Under the pieces are notes generated by a model, which worked only from the letters and a program-made list of their open reading frames with translations, ran no database searches and was not told where the DNA came from. Shown here piece by piece: positions 32,529 through 40,823 of a stretch of DNA of 44,742 nucleotides. Position 1 is the first letter of the stretch; the number at the start of each line of letters is the position of its first letter. The position numbers and the translations under genes were made by a program. Source of the stretch: Penumbrarchaeum sp964445525 (GTDB lineage: Archaea > Thermoplasmatota > Penumbrarchaeia > Penumbrarchaeales > Penumbrarchaeaceae); NCBI GenBank assembly GCA_964445525.1, contig CAYULA010000030.1, forward strand, positions 1-44,742, in the 5' to 3' direction.

Positions 32529-34427
32529 TTGAAAGACGAGGAATCCGACATCAGGGAGGCAAGATTCAAACGTTGGGCGGAACGTTATCCCGGCAAGGTG
32601 GTCCCAGAAGAGGAGATATTCAGGAATGTGAAAAGGGGAGATAAGATCTTCATTGGAACCGGATGCGGACAACCCCAGTATCTGGTAAAGGCCATGATGA
32701 ATTACATCAAATCCCATCCAAAGGCTTTTTTCGATGCAGAGGTTTTTCACGTATGGACATTGGGTGTTGCAACCTATGCCGATGAGGAGTACAAATCCAA
32801 TTTCAGGCACAACTCGTTCTTTGTGGGCAACAATACCCGTGATGCTGTCAACACAGGCCTAGCCGATTATACACCGATCTTCCTTTCACAGGTCCCGGAT
32901 ATGTTCTACAGGGGTCTTGAGCCGATGGATGTGGCCCTCGTTCAGGTCTCCAGACCGGATTCACACGGTTATGTCAGCCTTGGTATCAGCGTGGACATAG
33001 TAAAGGCCGCTGTTGAAACATCGGATCTGGTCATAGCACAGGTCAACAAGAACATGCCAAGGACCCACGGAAATACATTCATTCACATAGAGGATATCGA
33101 TTATCTGGTTCCTCACTACGAACCTCTACTCGAATACGAACCAAAGATTCCCGACGATATTGCCAAGTCCATAGGAAAGTATGTTGCAAGGGTGATCGAG
33201 GACGGTGACACCATACAGGTCGGGTATGGCTCCATTCCCAATGCCATCTTAGCAAATCTTACGAACAAGAAGGATCTCGGCGTTCACACAGAACTCCTGA
33301 CAGACGGAATAGCCGACCTGATGAAGATGGGAGTCATAAACAACAGCAAAAAGGGCATACACAGGGGAAAGACAATAGCAACGTTCTGCATGGGCAAATC
33401 CTCTACATACGAGTTCATCGATGACAACCCAACCGTGGAGTTCAAGACAATAGATTACATCAACAACCCCCTGACCATTGCCCAGAACAACAGAATGGTG
33501 GCCATCAATTCCGCCCTTCAAATCGATCTTACCGGTCAGGCATCCGCAGAATCCATAGGAACAACATTCTACAGCGGGATAGGCGGTCAGGCAGATTTCA
33601 TGAGAGGCGCTACCCTTTCACCGGGCGGCAAAACCATACTGGTTTTGAGGTCTGCTGCGGTGGATGACTCCGTTTCAAGGATAGTCCCCTTTCTTCCGGA
33701 AGGATCGGGAGTCACCCTGAACAGGGGTGATGTTCATTATGTGGTAACCGAGTACGGTATAGCCTATATTCACGGCAAGAACATAAGGGAAAGGGCAATG
33801 GATCTGATAGCCATCGCCCATCCCAAATTCAGAAAGAAGCTTATAGAACAGGCCAAGGAGAAGGGCCTGATATTCAAGGACCAGGCCTTCATACCCGGAA
33901 AGAGGGGAGAGTATCCGGAGCACCTGGAAACATACAAAACCACGAGCGATGGAAAACCGCTCCTTCTTCGTCCGGTGAAGATGAGCGATGAACCCCTCCT
34001 CAAGGACTTCTTCTACTCCCTCTCGGACAAATCGATCTACAGACGATTCATATCCTCGAGGAAAGACATGCCTCATGAGAGGCTACAGGATTTTGTGATC
34101 ATAGATTACACAAAGGAAATGGTTATCCTAGCGGTGGATGAGAGGGGGAAGAAGGAGGATGTCTTAGGGATCGCCCAGTATGGGATAGATGAACATTCCC
34201 ACACTGCTGAGGCGGCTTTTGTTGTCAGAGATGATTATCAGAACAAAGGTATCGGAACCCTTCTTCTCCAATATCTGACCACACTTGCAAAGAGAAGGGG
34301 TCTGCTTGGCTTCACGGCCGAAGTCCTTGTCGAAAACCGGCCCATGCTTCACCTTTTCGAGAAGATGGGTTTTGATATTCAAAAAAGAAGCGGATCAGGA
34401 GTATACGAGTTGAAAATGGCCTTTTGA
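32529..34427 (+). CDS. Acyl-CoA transferase/hydrolase fused to a GNAT acetyltransferase domain
   Basis: Residues 1-440 match the acetyl-CoA hydrolase/4-hydroxybutyrate CoA-transferase family: SRPDSHGYVSLGISVDIVKA near 139-158 and the catalytic glutamate E255 in GVHTELLTDGI, with GIGGQADFMRGA near 352. Residues about 478-632 form a GNAT domain (LLLRPVKMSDEPLL to the C-terminus), with the acetyl-CoA loop YQNKGIGTLLL near 569-579. Such a fusion could transfer CoA and also acetylate a protein, perhaps the synthetase encoded next. The TTG start at 32529 follows AGGGGG by about 8 bases. First gene of a three-gene operon; the next gene starts 8 bp after its stop. Confidence 0.88.
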   Translation: MKDEESDIREARFKRWAERYPGKVVPEEEIFRNVKRGDKIFIGTGCGQPQYLVKAMMNYIKSHPKAFFDAEVFHVWTLGVATYADEEYKSNFRHNSFFVGNNTRDAVNTGLADYTPIFLSQVPDMFYRGLEPMDVALVQVSRPDSHGYVSLGISVDIVKAAVETSDLVIAQVNKNMPRTHGNTFIHIEDIDYLVPHYEPLLEYEPKIPDDIAKSIGKYVARVIEDGDTIQVGYGSIPNAILANLTNKKDLGVHTELLTDGIADLMKMGVINNSKKGIHRGKTIATFCMGKSSTYEFIDDNPTVEFKTIDYINNPLTIAQNNRMVAINSALQIDLTGQASAESIGTTFYSGIGGQADFMRGATLSPGGKTILVLRSAAVDDSVSRIVPFLPEGSGVTLNRGDVHYVVTEYGIAYIHGKNIRERAMDLIAIAHPKFRKKLIEQAKEKGLIFKDQAFIPGKRGEYPEHLETYKTTSDGKPLLLRPVKMSDEPLLKDFFYSLSDKSIYRRFISSRKDMPHERLQDFVIIDYTKEMVILAVDERGKKEDVLGIAQYGIDEHSHTAEAAFVVRDDYQNKGIGTLLLQYLTTLAKRRGLLGFTAEVLVENRPMLHLFEKMGFDIQKRSGSGVYELKMAF

Positions 34428-34435
34428 GGGATACG

Positions 34436-36562
34436 ATGAACGTTAACAAACCGGATATCAAATATCTGTTCGAACCCAGCTCCGTTGCGGTCATAGGTGC
34501 TTCGAACAACCCCGAGAAAATCGGATACAAGATAATGGACAACATCATCTCCTGCGGTTTCAAGGGGGGCATACACGGAATCAATCCCAAGGGCGGAGAG
34601 GTACTGGGAAGACAGATGAAAAAATCAATTCTCGAAATTGAAGAGGATATCGATGTGGCGGTGATCTCCATACCGGCCAGGTTCGTATTCGATTCCGTGA
34701 AGGAGTGCGGAAAAAAGGGAGTGAAATTTCTGGTGATCATTACATCGGGTTTTTCAGAGGTGGGGAAAAAACAGGAAGAACAGGAGATAGTAAATTATGC
34801 ACACCAACACGGAATGAGGGTTCTCGGGCCCAACATTTTCGGTGTCTTTTCCGCGGGATCCGATCTAAATGCAACATTCGGTTCCAAAGACGTTCTTCCC
34901 GGACATGTTGGAATAATAACCCAGAGCGGCGCCCTCGGCATTGCCATGATCGGCAAGACCGCCATAGAAAAGATCGGTCTATCAACAATGGTTTCTCTCG
35001 GCAACAAATCGGATATCGATGAAACCGATCTTCTTCAGTATCTGAGGTACGATCCCAACACAAGGGTCATTATGATGTATATCGAGGGGGTCCAGAAAGG
35101 AGAGAGATTCATCAAGACCCTGAAAGAGATAACAAAGGAAAAGCCGGTTATCGTTATTAAATCAGGGAGGTCCAAGAGAGGCGCAATGGCTGCGGCGTCT
35201 CATACGGGTTCTCTTGCTGGATCGGACAAAGTGTTCGACAAGGTGATGAGGCAGTGCGGAGTAATGAGGGTCGACACATTGGATGAGGCCTTCAACTGGT
35301 CCAAGTTCCTTGCAACCTCACCATTGCCCAAAGGAGAAAACACCGTCATTGTAACAAACGGGGGAGGAGTTGGTGTAATGGCCACCGATGCCTGCGAGAA
35401 GTTCGAGATCAACCTCCTGGACGATATCAAGTTGATGACCGAGATATTCAAGGATGCCACACCCGATTACGGATCGCTGAAGAATCCCGTGGACATCACG
35501 GGAGGGGCCGTCTCGCATGATTACGATATGGCCATAGGGGCAGGTCTGGAAACCGACAAGATCGATTCCATGATAGGTCTTTACTGCGAGACCGCCACTT
35601 TCGACTCGAGCAACCTCGTTGATATGGTATACAATAATTACCAAAAATACCAGAAAAAGGGAAAACCCATCGTATTCTCTCTTCTGGGCGGGGAGAAGGT
35701 GGAGAATGCCATCAGCAGATTGAAGGACCGGGGTGTCCCGGTTTTCGGAGATGTGTACGAAACGGTGCAGGTCCTTGGGGCTCTTTACAGGTTTTACAGG
35801 ATAAGGACTGAACAGAGAGAACCTGACATTGAAATTGATGTGGATACGCCAAAGGTTGGAGAGATAATCCAATCGGTAAGGAAAGATGGCAGGACCTTCC
35901 TTCTGGCCAATGAAGCCAGGAAACTGATGAATATCGTGGGAGTGCCGGTACCCGAATCCAGGGTAGCAAGGAATCTAATGGAAGCCGTATCATCTGCGGA
36001 GAAGATAGGATATCCCGTTGTGATGAAGGTCGTATCAAAGGATATCATTCACAAATCAGACGCAGGAGGGGTGGCACTGGACCTTGAGAACAGGGAGGAA
36101 GTCATAGACGCATACCAGGTTATCATGACCAGCTGCAGGAACTACGATCCGAATGCGGTTATTGACGGGGTGGAGATCGCCGAAATGGTAAAGATTACCT
36201 CGGAAACCATAGTCGGTGCCAGACAGGACGCCAATTTCGGTCCCACCATAATGTTCGGTTTGGGCGGGATCTACGTCGAGGTCATGAAGGACGTATCATT
36301 CAGGGCACTGCCCACATCCAGGAGGGAGATACTCAGAATGATAAAGGAGACAAAGGCCTATCCTCTTCTTCTGGGTGTGAGAGGTGAACCCGAGAAGGAT
36401 ATCGAGAAGGTAATAGAGGTTACGGCCAAATTGGGATCCCTTATAAGGTCATGCAGGGATATATCCGATATCGAGATTAATCCGCTTGTAGCCTATGAAA
36501 AGGGAAAAGGTGTTAAAGCGGTCGATGTAAGAGTACTACTAACAAAGGACAAGGGGTGTTAG
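34436..36562 (+). CDS. ADP-forming acyl-CoA (acetyl-CoA) synthetase, fused alpha-beta
   Basis: Makes ATP from ADP and phosphate while releasing the acid from an acyl-CoA: the main substrate-level phosphorylation step of peptide- and sugar-fermenting archaea. The CoA-binding domain starts FEPSSVAVIGASNNPEKIGY. The succinyl-CoA-synthetase-like domains carry the phospho-histidine H256 in AASHTGSLAGSD. An ATP-grasp beta part follows from about 470 (PVVMKVVSKDIIHKSDAGGV) to the end (ISDIEINPLVAYEKG). Both parts are in one chain, whereas Pyrococcus-type enzymes have separate subunits. ATG 34436 follows GAGGG; an in-frame TTG at 34424 would overlap the previous stop. Length 708 residues. Confidence 0.94.
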   Translation: MNVNKPDIKYLFEPSSVAVIGASNNPEKIGYKIMDNIISCGFKGGIHGINPKGGEVLGRQMKKSILEIEEDIDVAVISIPARFVFDSVKECGKKGVKFLVIITSGFSEVGKKQEEQEIVNYAHQHGMRVLGPNIFGVFSAGSDLNATFGSKDVLPGHVGIITQSGALGIAMIGKTAIEKIGLSTMVSLGNKSDIDETDLLQYLRYDPNTRVIMMYIEGVQKGERFIKTLKEITKEKPVIVIKSGRSKRGAMAAASHTGSLAGSDKVFDKVMRQCGVMRVDTLDEAFNWSKFLATSPLPKGENTVIVTNGGGVGVMATDACEKFEINLLDDIKLMTEIFKDATPDYGSLKNPVDITGGAVSHDYDMAIGAGLETDKIDSMIGLYCETATFDSSNLVDMVYNNYQKYQKKGKPIVFSLLGGEKVENAISRLKDRGVPVFGDVYETVQVLGALYRFYRIRTEQREPDIEIDVDTPKVGEIIQSVRKDGRTFLLANEARKLMNIVGVPVPESRVARNLMEAVSSAEKIGYPVVMKVVSKDIIHKSDAGGVALDLENREEVIDAYQVIMTSCRNYDPNAVIDGVEIAEMVKITSETIVGARQDANFGPTIMFGLGGIYVEVMKDVSFRALPTSRREILRMIKETKAYPLLLGVRGEPEKDIEKVIEVTAKLGSLIRSCRDISDIEINPLVAYEKGKGVKAVDVRVLLTKDKGC

Positions 36563-36565
36563 AAG

Positions 36566-37597
36566 ATGGATACCATAGTCGTCGCATCATTGAGGGATGG
36601 AGCAGGGAAAACATCTACCATAGTAGGTCTGGCAAGAGCCCTGAAGAAGGATTTCGGATACCTGAAACCCTTCGGTGAGAGGGTCTTGTACAGGAAAAAG
36701 AGACTGCTGGATTACGATTCCGCCCTCATAAAAAATATTTTCAAGGTGGATGAGGACCCCGAGGAGATGTCCATCGGATTCGATCACTCCAAGCTGAGAT
36801 ATATGTATGACGAGTCAACCATAGTGGACAAACTCAAGGAGATGAAAGAAAGCATCGATTCCCGCAAGGAGATGCTCTTCATAGAAGCCGGAAAGGACCT
36901 CATGTACGGATCCTCGGTAAATCTTGATGCTTTTTCTCTCTGCAAGAGTCTCGACGGCCGTCTTGTTCTTGTCATTAGCGGAGAGGATGATACCATCATT
37001 GACGACCTGACATTCGTCAAGAAGCACGTGATGATGCCAGACATAGATTTTGGCGGTGTGATAATCAACAAGGTAAAAGACATTGAAGATTTCCGGGACA
37101 CATACATGGACAGGATTGAGGAGCTCGGTTTAAAGGTCCTGGGGATCGTCCCGTTCAGAAAGGACCTTACCTACCTGTCAATAGGATACATATCGGATTC
37201 GCTATTCGCCAAAGTACTCGCCGGTGAGGAGAATTTCTCCAATCAGGTAAAGGAGATCTACATAGGCGCCATGAGCGGCGATGCGGCCCTGAAGAATCCT
37301 CTGTTTTCAAAGGAGAACAAGCTGATAATCACTTCCGGTGACAGGGAGGATATGTGTCTTGCCGCACTGGAAAGCGAGACCGCAGGTGTGATACTGACCA
37401 ACAACATACTGCCTTCATCGAAAATAATCAACCAGGCTGAGAAGAAGGGCATTCCATTGCTCCTGGTGCCCGGGGATACCTTTCATACAGCAAAACAGGT
37501 CGATGACATGGAGCACCTGCTTACGAAAGATGATACTGAAAAGATCGATCTGCTTGCCAGCATGATATCGGAAAACATCGACCTGGACGCTTTCTGA
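36566..37597 (+). CDS. BioD-like P-loop protein with DRTGG domain
   Basis: A 343-residue protein that matches the N-terminal part of long phosphotransacetylases (the BioD-like plus DRTGG arrangement). The P-loop is SLRDGAGKTS (K15). A dethiobiotin-synthetase-like fold follows (LFIEAGKDLMYGSS; LVLVISGEDD). Residues about 210-330 form the DRTGG domain, with an I-Y-I-G-A-M-S-G-D-A-A start, a K-L-I-I-T-S-G-D-R-E-D strand and PLLLVPGDTFHTAKQVD. It begins 3 bp after the synthetase stop, so it is almost certainly co-expressed. It is probably a nucleotide-sensing regulator of acyl-CoA metabolism, not a biotin enzyme (inference from context). Confidence 0.85.
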   Translation: MDTIVVASLRDGAGKTSTIVGLARALKKDFGYLKPFGERVLYRKKRLLDYDSALIKNIFKVDEDPEEMSIGFDHSKLRYMYDESTIVDKLKEMKESIDSRKEMLFIEAGKDLMYGSSVNLDAFSLCKSLDGRLVLVISGEDDTIIDDLTFVKKHVMMPDIDFGGVIINKVKDIEDFRDTYMDRIEELGLKVLGIVPFRKDLTYLSIGYISDSLFAKVLAGEENFSNQVKEIYIGAMSGDAALKNPLFSKENKLIITSGDREDMCLAALESETAGVILTNNILPSSKIINQAEKKGIPLLLVPGDTFHTAKQVDDMEHLLTKDDTEKIDLLASMISENIDLDAF

Positions 37598-37608
37598 TCT
37601 GTTTTCAA

Positions 37609-39483
37609 TTATTCGGGTTCTTCCTGCCCTTGCGGCAGTTGATCGGTGAGATAGGTGTATTCCACCATCAGGTCGAAATCGTTTCCGTTATCAGTGAAGC
37701 CAATGATTCCCACACCGGGAACGAAATTACCAGATTCCAGTAGTTCAACGGTTACGGAATATGACCCTGTGTTGTTCAGGAAAACAGGTTTTCCTTCAAA
37801 TTCAAGATCCATTTCTATCCTGCCTTCCTCTCCGTGTACATTGGACCCTGATGCCGATTGGGCCGAGATATTTTCCATCTCGACGGATATGCGGAAGGAT
37901 TCGGGATTGTTCTCGTACGTCCTGATAATCCTTTGCATGTCCGGTTCATCCGTCCATGTCAGGGTGACATTGAAGTAAATGACATTTGGATAGGTTATAT
38001 CCATGGGGAAGCTGACGGAGGTTCCCTCATCCAGATATTCGGAAAAGGATACGGTCTCCGATACCTCGAAAAATGGCCCTAATTTATCTTTTTCATCATC
38101 CTCCTGATTCCCCGTATAGGTGGTTGTTCCGGCGCTGAATCCAGCAAGGACCATTATCAATATCAGGGAATAAACCCCAACATATGACCATCTGGAATTG
38201 AAGAAGTTTTTCTTTGTCTCGAAGGTTCCGAGCTTGGTGGAGATCCATTTGTTGTACAGGAGGAAATTTCCTATTGATATCAATCCGATTGAAACGAAGA
38301 TCGCCCAGAACAGCGAGGGCATCTGGAGTTCCACTGCCACCTTGTCAAAGAGGACCCCTCCGAAAACGGAACCGAAGACGTTTCCCGCAGCGGAAGGAAG
38401 GAAAGCGTAACCCATATAAAGAGCCACTTTTTCGTGTGGCGCTATCTTCGAAACATACGAGATAAAATTTGGGTGGGTAATGAATTCCCCTATGGAGAAG
38501 ATGAATATGCCGAAGGCCATGGCATAGATGACCGGTATGAATCCCAGGATCAGTAGTCCGAAGGAGAAAAGGGCCATTCCCACGATCATCAGTTTAAGAG
38601 AGGAGAACCTGTCCATGAACTTCGACATGAAAGGTCCTAGAGTTATGATGGTGATCGGATTTACCGCAACCATCAACGGTGCGGTTATGATCACATTGGC
38701 ACCGATGAAAGGAATATTTACACCGTTTTCCGGTTGTATTCCGAAATTCGTGTAGTAAATGGGGAGGAAAGTATGCATTGATGAAAAGATGAAGAAGAAT
38801 CCCGAATAGATTAAAAGGAGTATGGCGAACTTCTTGTCGCTGAGTACAAGCGCCATCTTCCTGAATGCATCAAGCATCTTCTCGGTCTTGTCCTTTGTTA
38901 TCGGGTTTTTGTAAAATAATATGGTGATGAGGAGATTTGCCGTGATGAGCACTGCTCCGACCATGAATGAGATCTCTGCGAACCTCTCCGGGATGAGAAG
39001 GCCTATTCCCACCATGGCTATGGCCGATCCCCAGTTGATGGATAGATAATATATCGAGTATGCAGAGTTCCTTTGCTCCTTTTTTGTTACGTGGGCGATG
39101 GTTGCAGATACCATTGGCTTGAAAGCTCCCGCTCCGACACCCCAGGCGATTATCAGAGGGAAGAAGGCAATATAGGAACTTGTGAAGGTCATCAGGATAT
39201 ACGAAGGAATAACCATCAGGAAAGCCCCTGTAAGAATCAGCTTGTAGCCGAATTTCTTTGCAAGGGATGCCGCTATGATGGGTATGAAATATAGAAGAAA
39301 TACCAAAAGAGCATATAGAATTCCGTATTGGGTTCCGGAAAATCCTAGATTGTTGTAGCAGTGTACGGGGAAATACCCCATAATCCCGTAATAAGCTCCC
39401 CTCTCCAGCAGTTCCAGGGTTATTACAACCCAGTACTGCAGATTGTAGGATCTGAAAGTGCTCTTCATCTTCTCGAGTACCAT
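37609..39483 (-). CDS. POT/PTR2-type peptide transporter with C-terminal outer domain
   Basis: A proton-coupled oligopeptide transporter of the major facilitator superfamily. The E-x-x-E-R signature of POT proteins is present near residue 23 (ELLERGAYYGIMGYFP). Twelve or so membrane helices occupy residues 15-410. After one more helix (SYVGVYSLILIMVLAGFSAG, about 440-460), about 165 residues form a beta-rich domain with N-x-S/T sites and a proline/glutamate tail, on the outside if the topology is right. In animal PepT1 an outer domain lies between helices 9 and 10; a C-terminal one is unusual. GGAGG lies before the ATG. The transported peptide is not known. Confidence 0.85.
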   Translation of the reverse strand: MVLEKMKSTFRSYNLQYWVVITLELLERGAYYGIMGYFPVHCYNNLGFSGTQYGILYALLVFLLYFIPIIAASLAKKFGYKLILTGAFLMVIPSYILMTFTSSYIAFFPLIIAWGVGAGAFKPMVSATIAHVTKKEQRNSAYSIYYLSINWGSAIAMVGIGLLIPERFAEISFMVGAVLITANLLITILFYKNPITKDKTEKMLDAFRKMALVLSDKKFAILLLIYSGFFFIFSSMHTFLPIYYTNFGIQPENGVNIPFIGANVIITAPLMVAVNPITIITLGPFMSKFMDRFSSLKLMIVGMALFSFGLLILGFIPVIYAMAFGIFIFSIGEFITHPNFISYVSKIAPHEKVALYMGYAFLPSAAGNVFGSVFGGVLFDKVAVELQMPSLFWAIFVSIGLISIGNFLLYNKWISTKLGTFETKKNFFNSRWSYVGVYSLILIMVLAGFSAGTTTYTGNQEDDEKDKLGPFFEVSETVSFSEYLDEGTSVSFPMDITYPNVIYFNVTLTWTDEPDMQRIIRTYENNPESFRISVEMENISAQSASGSNVHGEEGRIEMDLEFEGKPVFLNNTGSYSVTVELLESGNFVPGVGIIGFTDNGNDFDLMVEYTYLTDQLPQGQEEPE

Positions 39484-39520
39484 CTCTTGATCCTCCGGAA
39501 TCTCTCCCGGATACGCGCTT

Positions 39521-39567
39521 TGAATATAAGTATTTTTTAAGCCAGAGTGGGAAGAATAATCTATAAG
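39521..39567. promoter_or_regulatory. Divergent promoters of the POT transporter and AIM24-family genes
   Basis: On the minus strand, AAAATACTTATATTC (39523-39537) lies about 45 bp before the transporter ATG. On the plus strand, AATAATCTATAAGG (39555-39568) lies about 35 bp before the AIM24-family ATG at 39601. Both look like TATA boxes; assignment is by position only. Confidence 0.45.
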
Positions 39568-39600
39568 GTGTCCCTAACCCAGAATATAAGGGGTCTTTCA

Positions 39601-40338
39601 ATGAAGTTCAAGATATTCGGGAACAACCTGCAGGTTGTAAAGTTGATTCTTGACAGGGGTGAAAAGCTCTATGCGGAAGCGGGCGCACTGGTAATGCTCT
39701 ACGGAGATATCGAGATGAAGGCCAAGGCAAGAGGTGGCCTTTTCAAGAGCCTCGGCAGGAAGCTGTTGACCGGGGAGACCTTCTTCATGACCGAATTCAA
39801 TGCCAAAGGGAATGGATATGCCGGATTTGCGGGCAAGGTCCCGGGAACCATATATCCCATCGATATTGAAATGGACGGAATATGGATGGCCCAAAGGGAT
39901 GCATTCCTAGTTGCCGAGGATTCCGTGGATATGAGCATTGCCTTCCAGAAAAAGCTGGGATCCATATTCTTCGGGGGAGAAGGATTGATACTGCAGAAAT
40001 ATCAGGGAAAAGGCAAGGTTTTCATCCATGCGGCAGGGGATTTCATCGAGGTGGACCTCAAAGAAGGTGAGAAACTCAAGGTGGATACGGGATCTGCCGT
40101 TGCATGGGAAGAGACAGTTGATTATGATATATCCAGAATAAAAGGAATAGGATCGATGCTCTTCGGCGGAGAAGGAATCTTCATGACCGAATTGAATGGT
40201 CCCGGGAAGGTGCTCATCCAGTCCATGAACATAAGGGAACTGGCGCTTGCTTTATCCCCGTTCATGGCGGGAAGGGGTCAATCATCTGGAAATTCCGGAG
40301 GAGTTGTCGGTAACATAATTGGCAACTCCTTCAATTGA
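39601..40338 (+). CDS. AIM24 family protein (DUF124-like)
   Basis: A 245-residue protein of the AIM24 family, which folds as a beta helix or barrel of repeated short strands. The AEAGALVMLYGDIEMKAKAR segment (about 24-43) and the two repeats SIFFGGEGLILQKYQGKGKV and SMLFGGEGIFMTELNGPGKV are characteristic. ATG 39601 is preferred over an in-frame upstream start because AAGGGG lies just before it and the alignment begins MKFKIFGNN. The C-terminus is glycine/serine-rich. Fungal AIM24 is mitochondrial; the archaeal role is unknown. The stop is one base from the convergent acylphosphatase gene. Confidence 0.88.
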   Translation: MKFKIFGNNLQVVKLILDRGEKLYAEAGALVMLYGDIEMKAKARGGLFKSLGRKLLTGETFFMTEFNAKGNGYAGFAGKVPGTIYPIDIEMDGIWMAQRDAFLVAEDSVDMSIAFQKKLGSIFFGGEGLILQKYQGKGKVFIHAAGDFIEVDLKEGEKLKVDTGSAVAWEETVDYDISRIKGIGSMLFGGEGIFMTELNGPGKVLIQSMNIRELALALSPFMAGRGQSSGNSGGVVGNIIGNSFN

Positions 40339-40339
40339 T

Positions 40340-40612
40340 CTACCTTTTTATACTGAAACCTGAGAACTCACCGGTTTCCTTCTCCCATCGAATATTCACA
40401 TCCTTGACATGGGCACTCGGTTGCGAGGTCCTGTTCCAATTTATTAGTTGTTCAATTTTCTCCTTGGGTCCTTCGGCAACGCTTTCCACGGTACCGTCAG
40501 GTAGATTCTTCACCCAACCAACAAGCCCAAGTTCGGATGCCTTCTGTCTGCAGTTCGATCTGAAGAAAACTCCCTGAACCCTGCCCTTGTATATCATTCT
40601 CGCTCTCGCCAT
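40340..40612 (-). CDS. acyP: Acylphosphatase
   Basis: Hydrolyses acyl phosphates. The catalytic arginine loop is GRVQGVFFRSN (about 11-21) and the catalytic asparagine is in WVKNLPDGTVESVAEG (about 34-49). The length of 90 residues is the family norm. ATG 40612 gives the start MARARMIYKG; a further ATG at 40597 is possible, because a TATA-like CATATAAATATTG on the minus strand at 40618-40630 would start a transcript near it, but that start would cut into the first strand. It ends against the AIM24-family gene. Confidence 0.93.
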   Translation of the reverse strand: MARARMIYKGRVQGVFFRSNCRQKASELGLVGWVKNLPDGTVESVAEGPKEKIEQLINWNRTSQPSAHVKDVNIRWEKETGEFSGFSIKR

Positions 40613-40768
40613 GGTAACAATATTTATATGGTCCTTAATGTTAATTTCCCGTGAAGAGGGGGAGATTTTTACGATCCGTAACCCAGGGTTCCCCATTTCG
40701 GAATGGGATGGAAACATTTATACAACTGCTGTCCATACCACGCCCGCCTGGGTATCTGTACTAGGACA

Positions 40769-40780
40769 CACTTATATAGG
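40769..40780 (+). promoter_or_regulatory. PFOR promoter (TATA box)
   Basis: CACTTATATAGG lies about 45-55 bp before the PFOR ATG, which would give a leader of roughly 20 bases that includes the ribosome binding site GGGG. Confidence 0.55.
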
Positions 40781-40823
40781 TACCGGGTAAAGAAACAGTT
40801 AACCACCTCGACGGGGTATTGGT

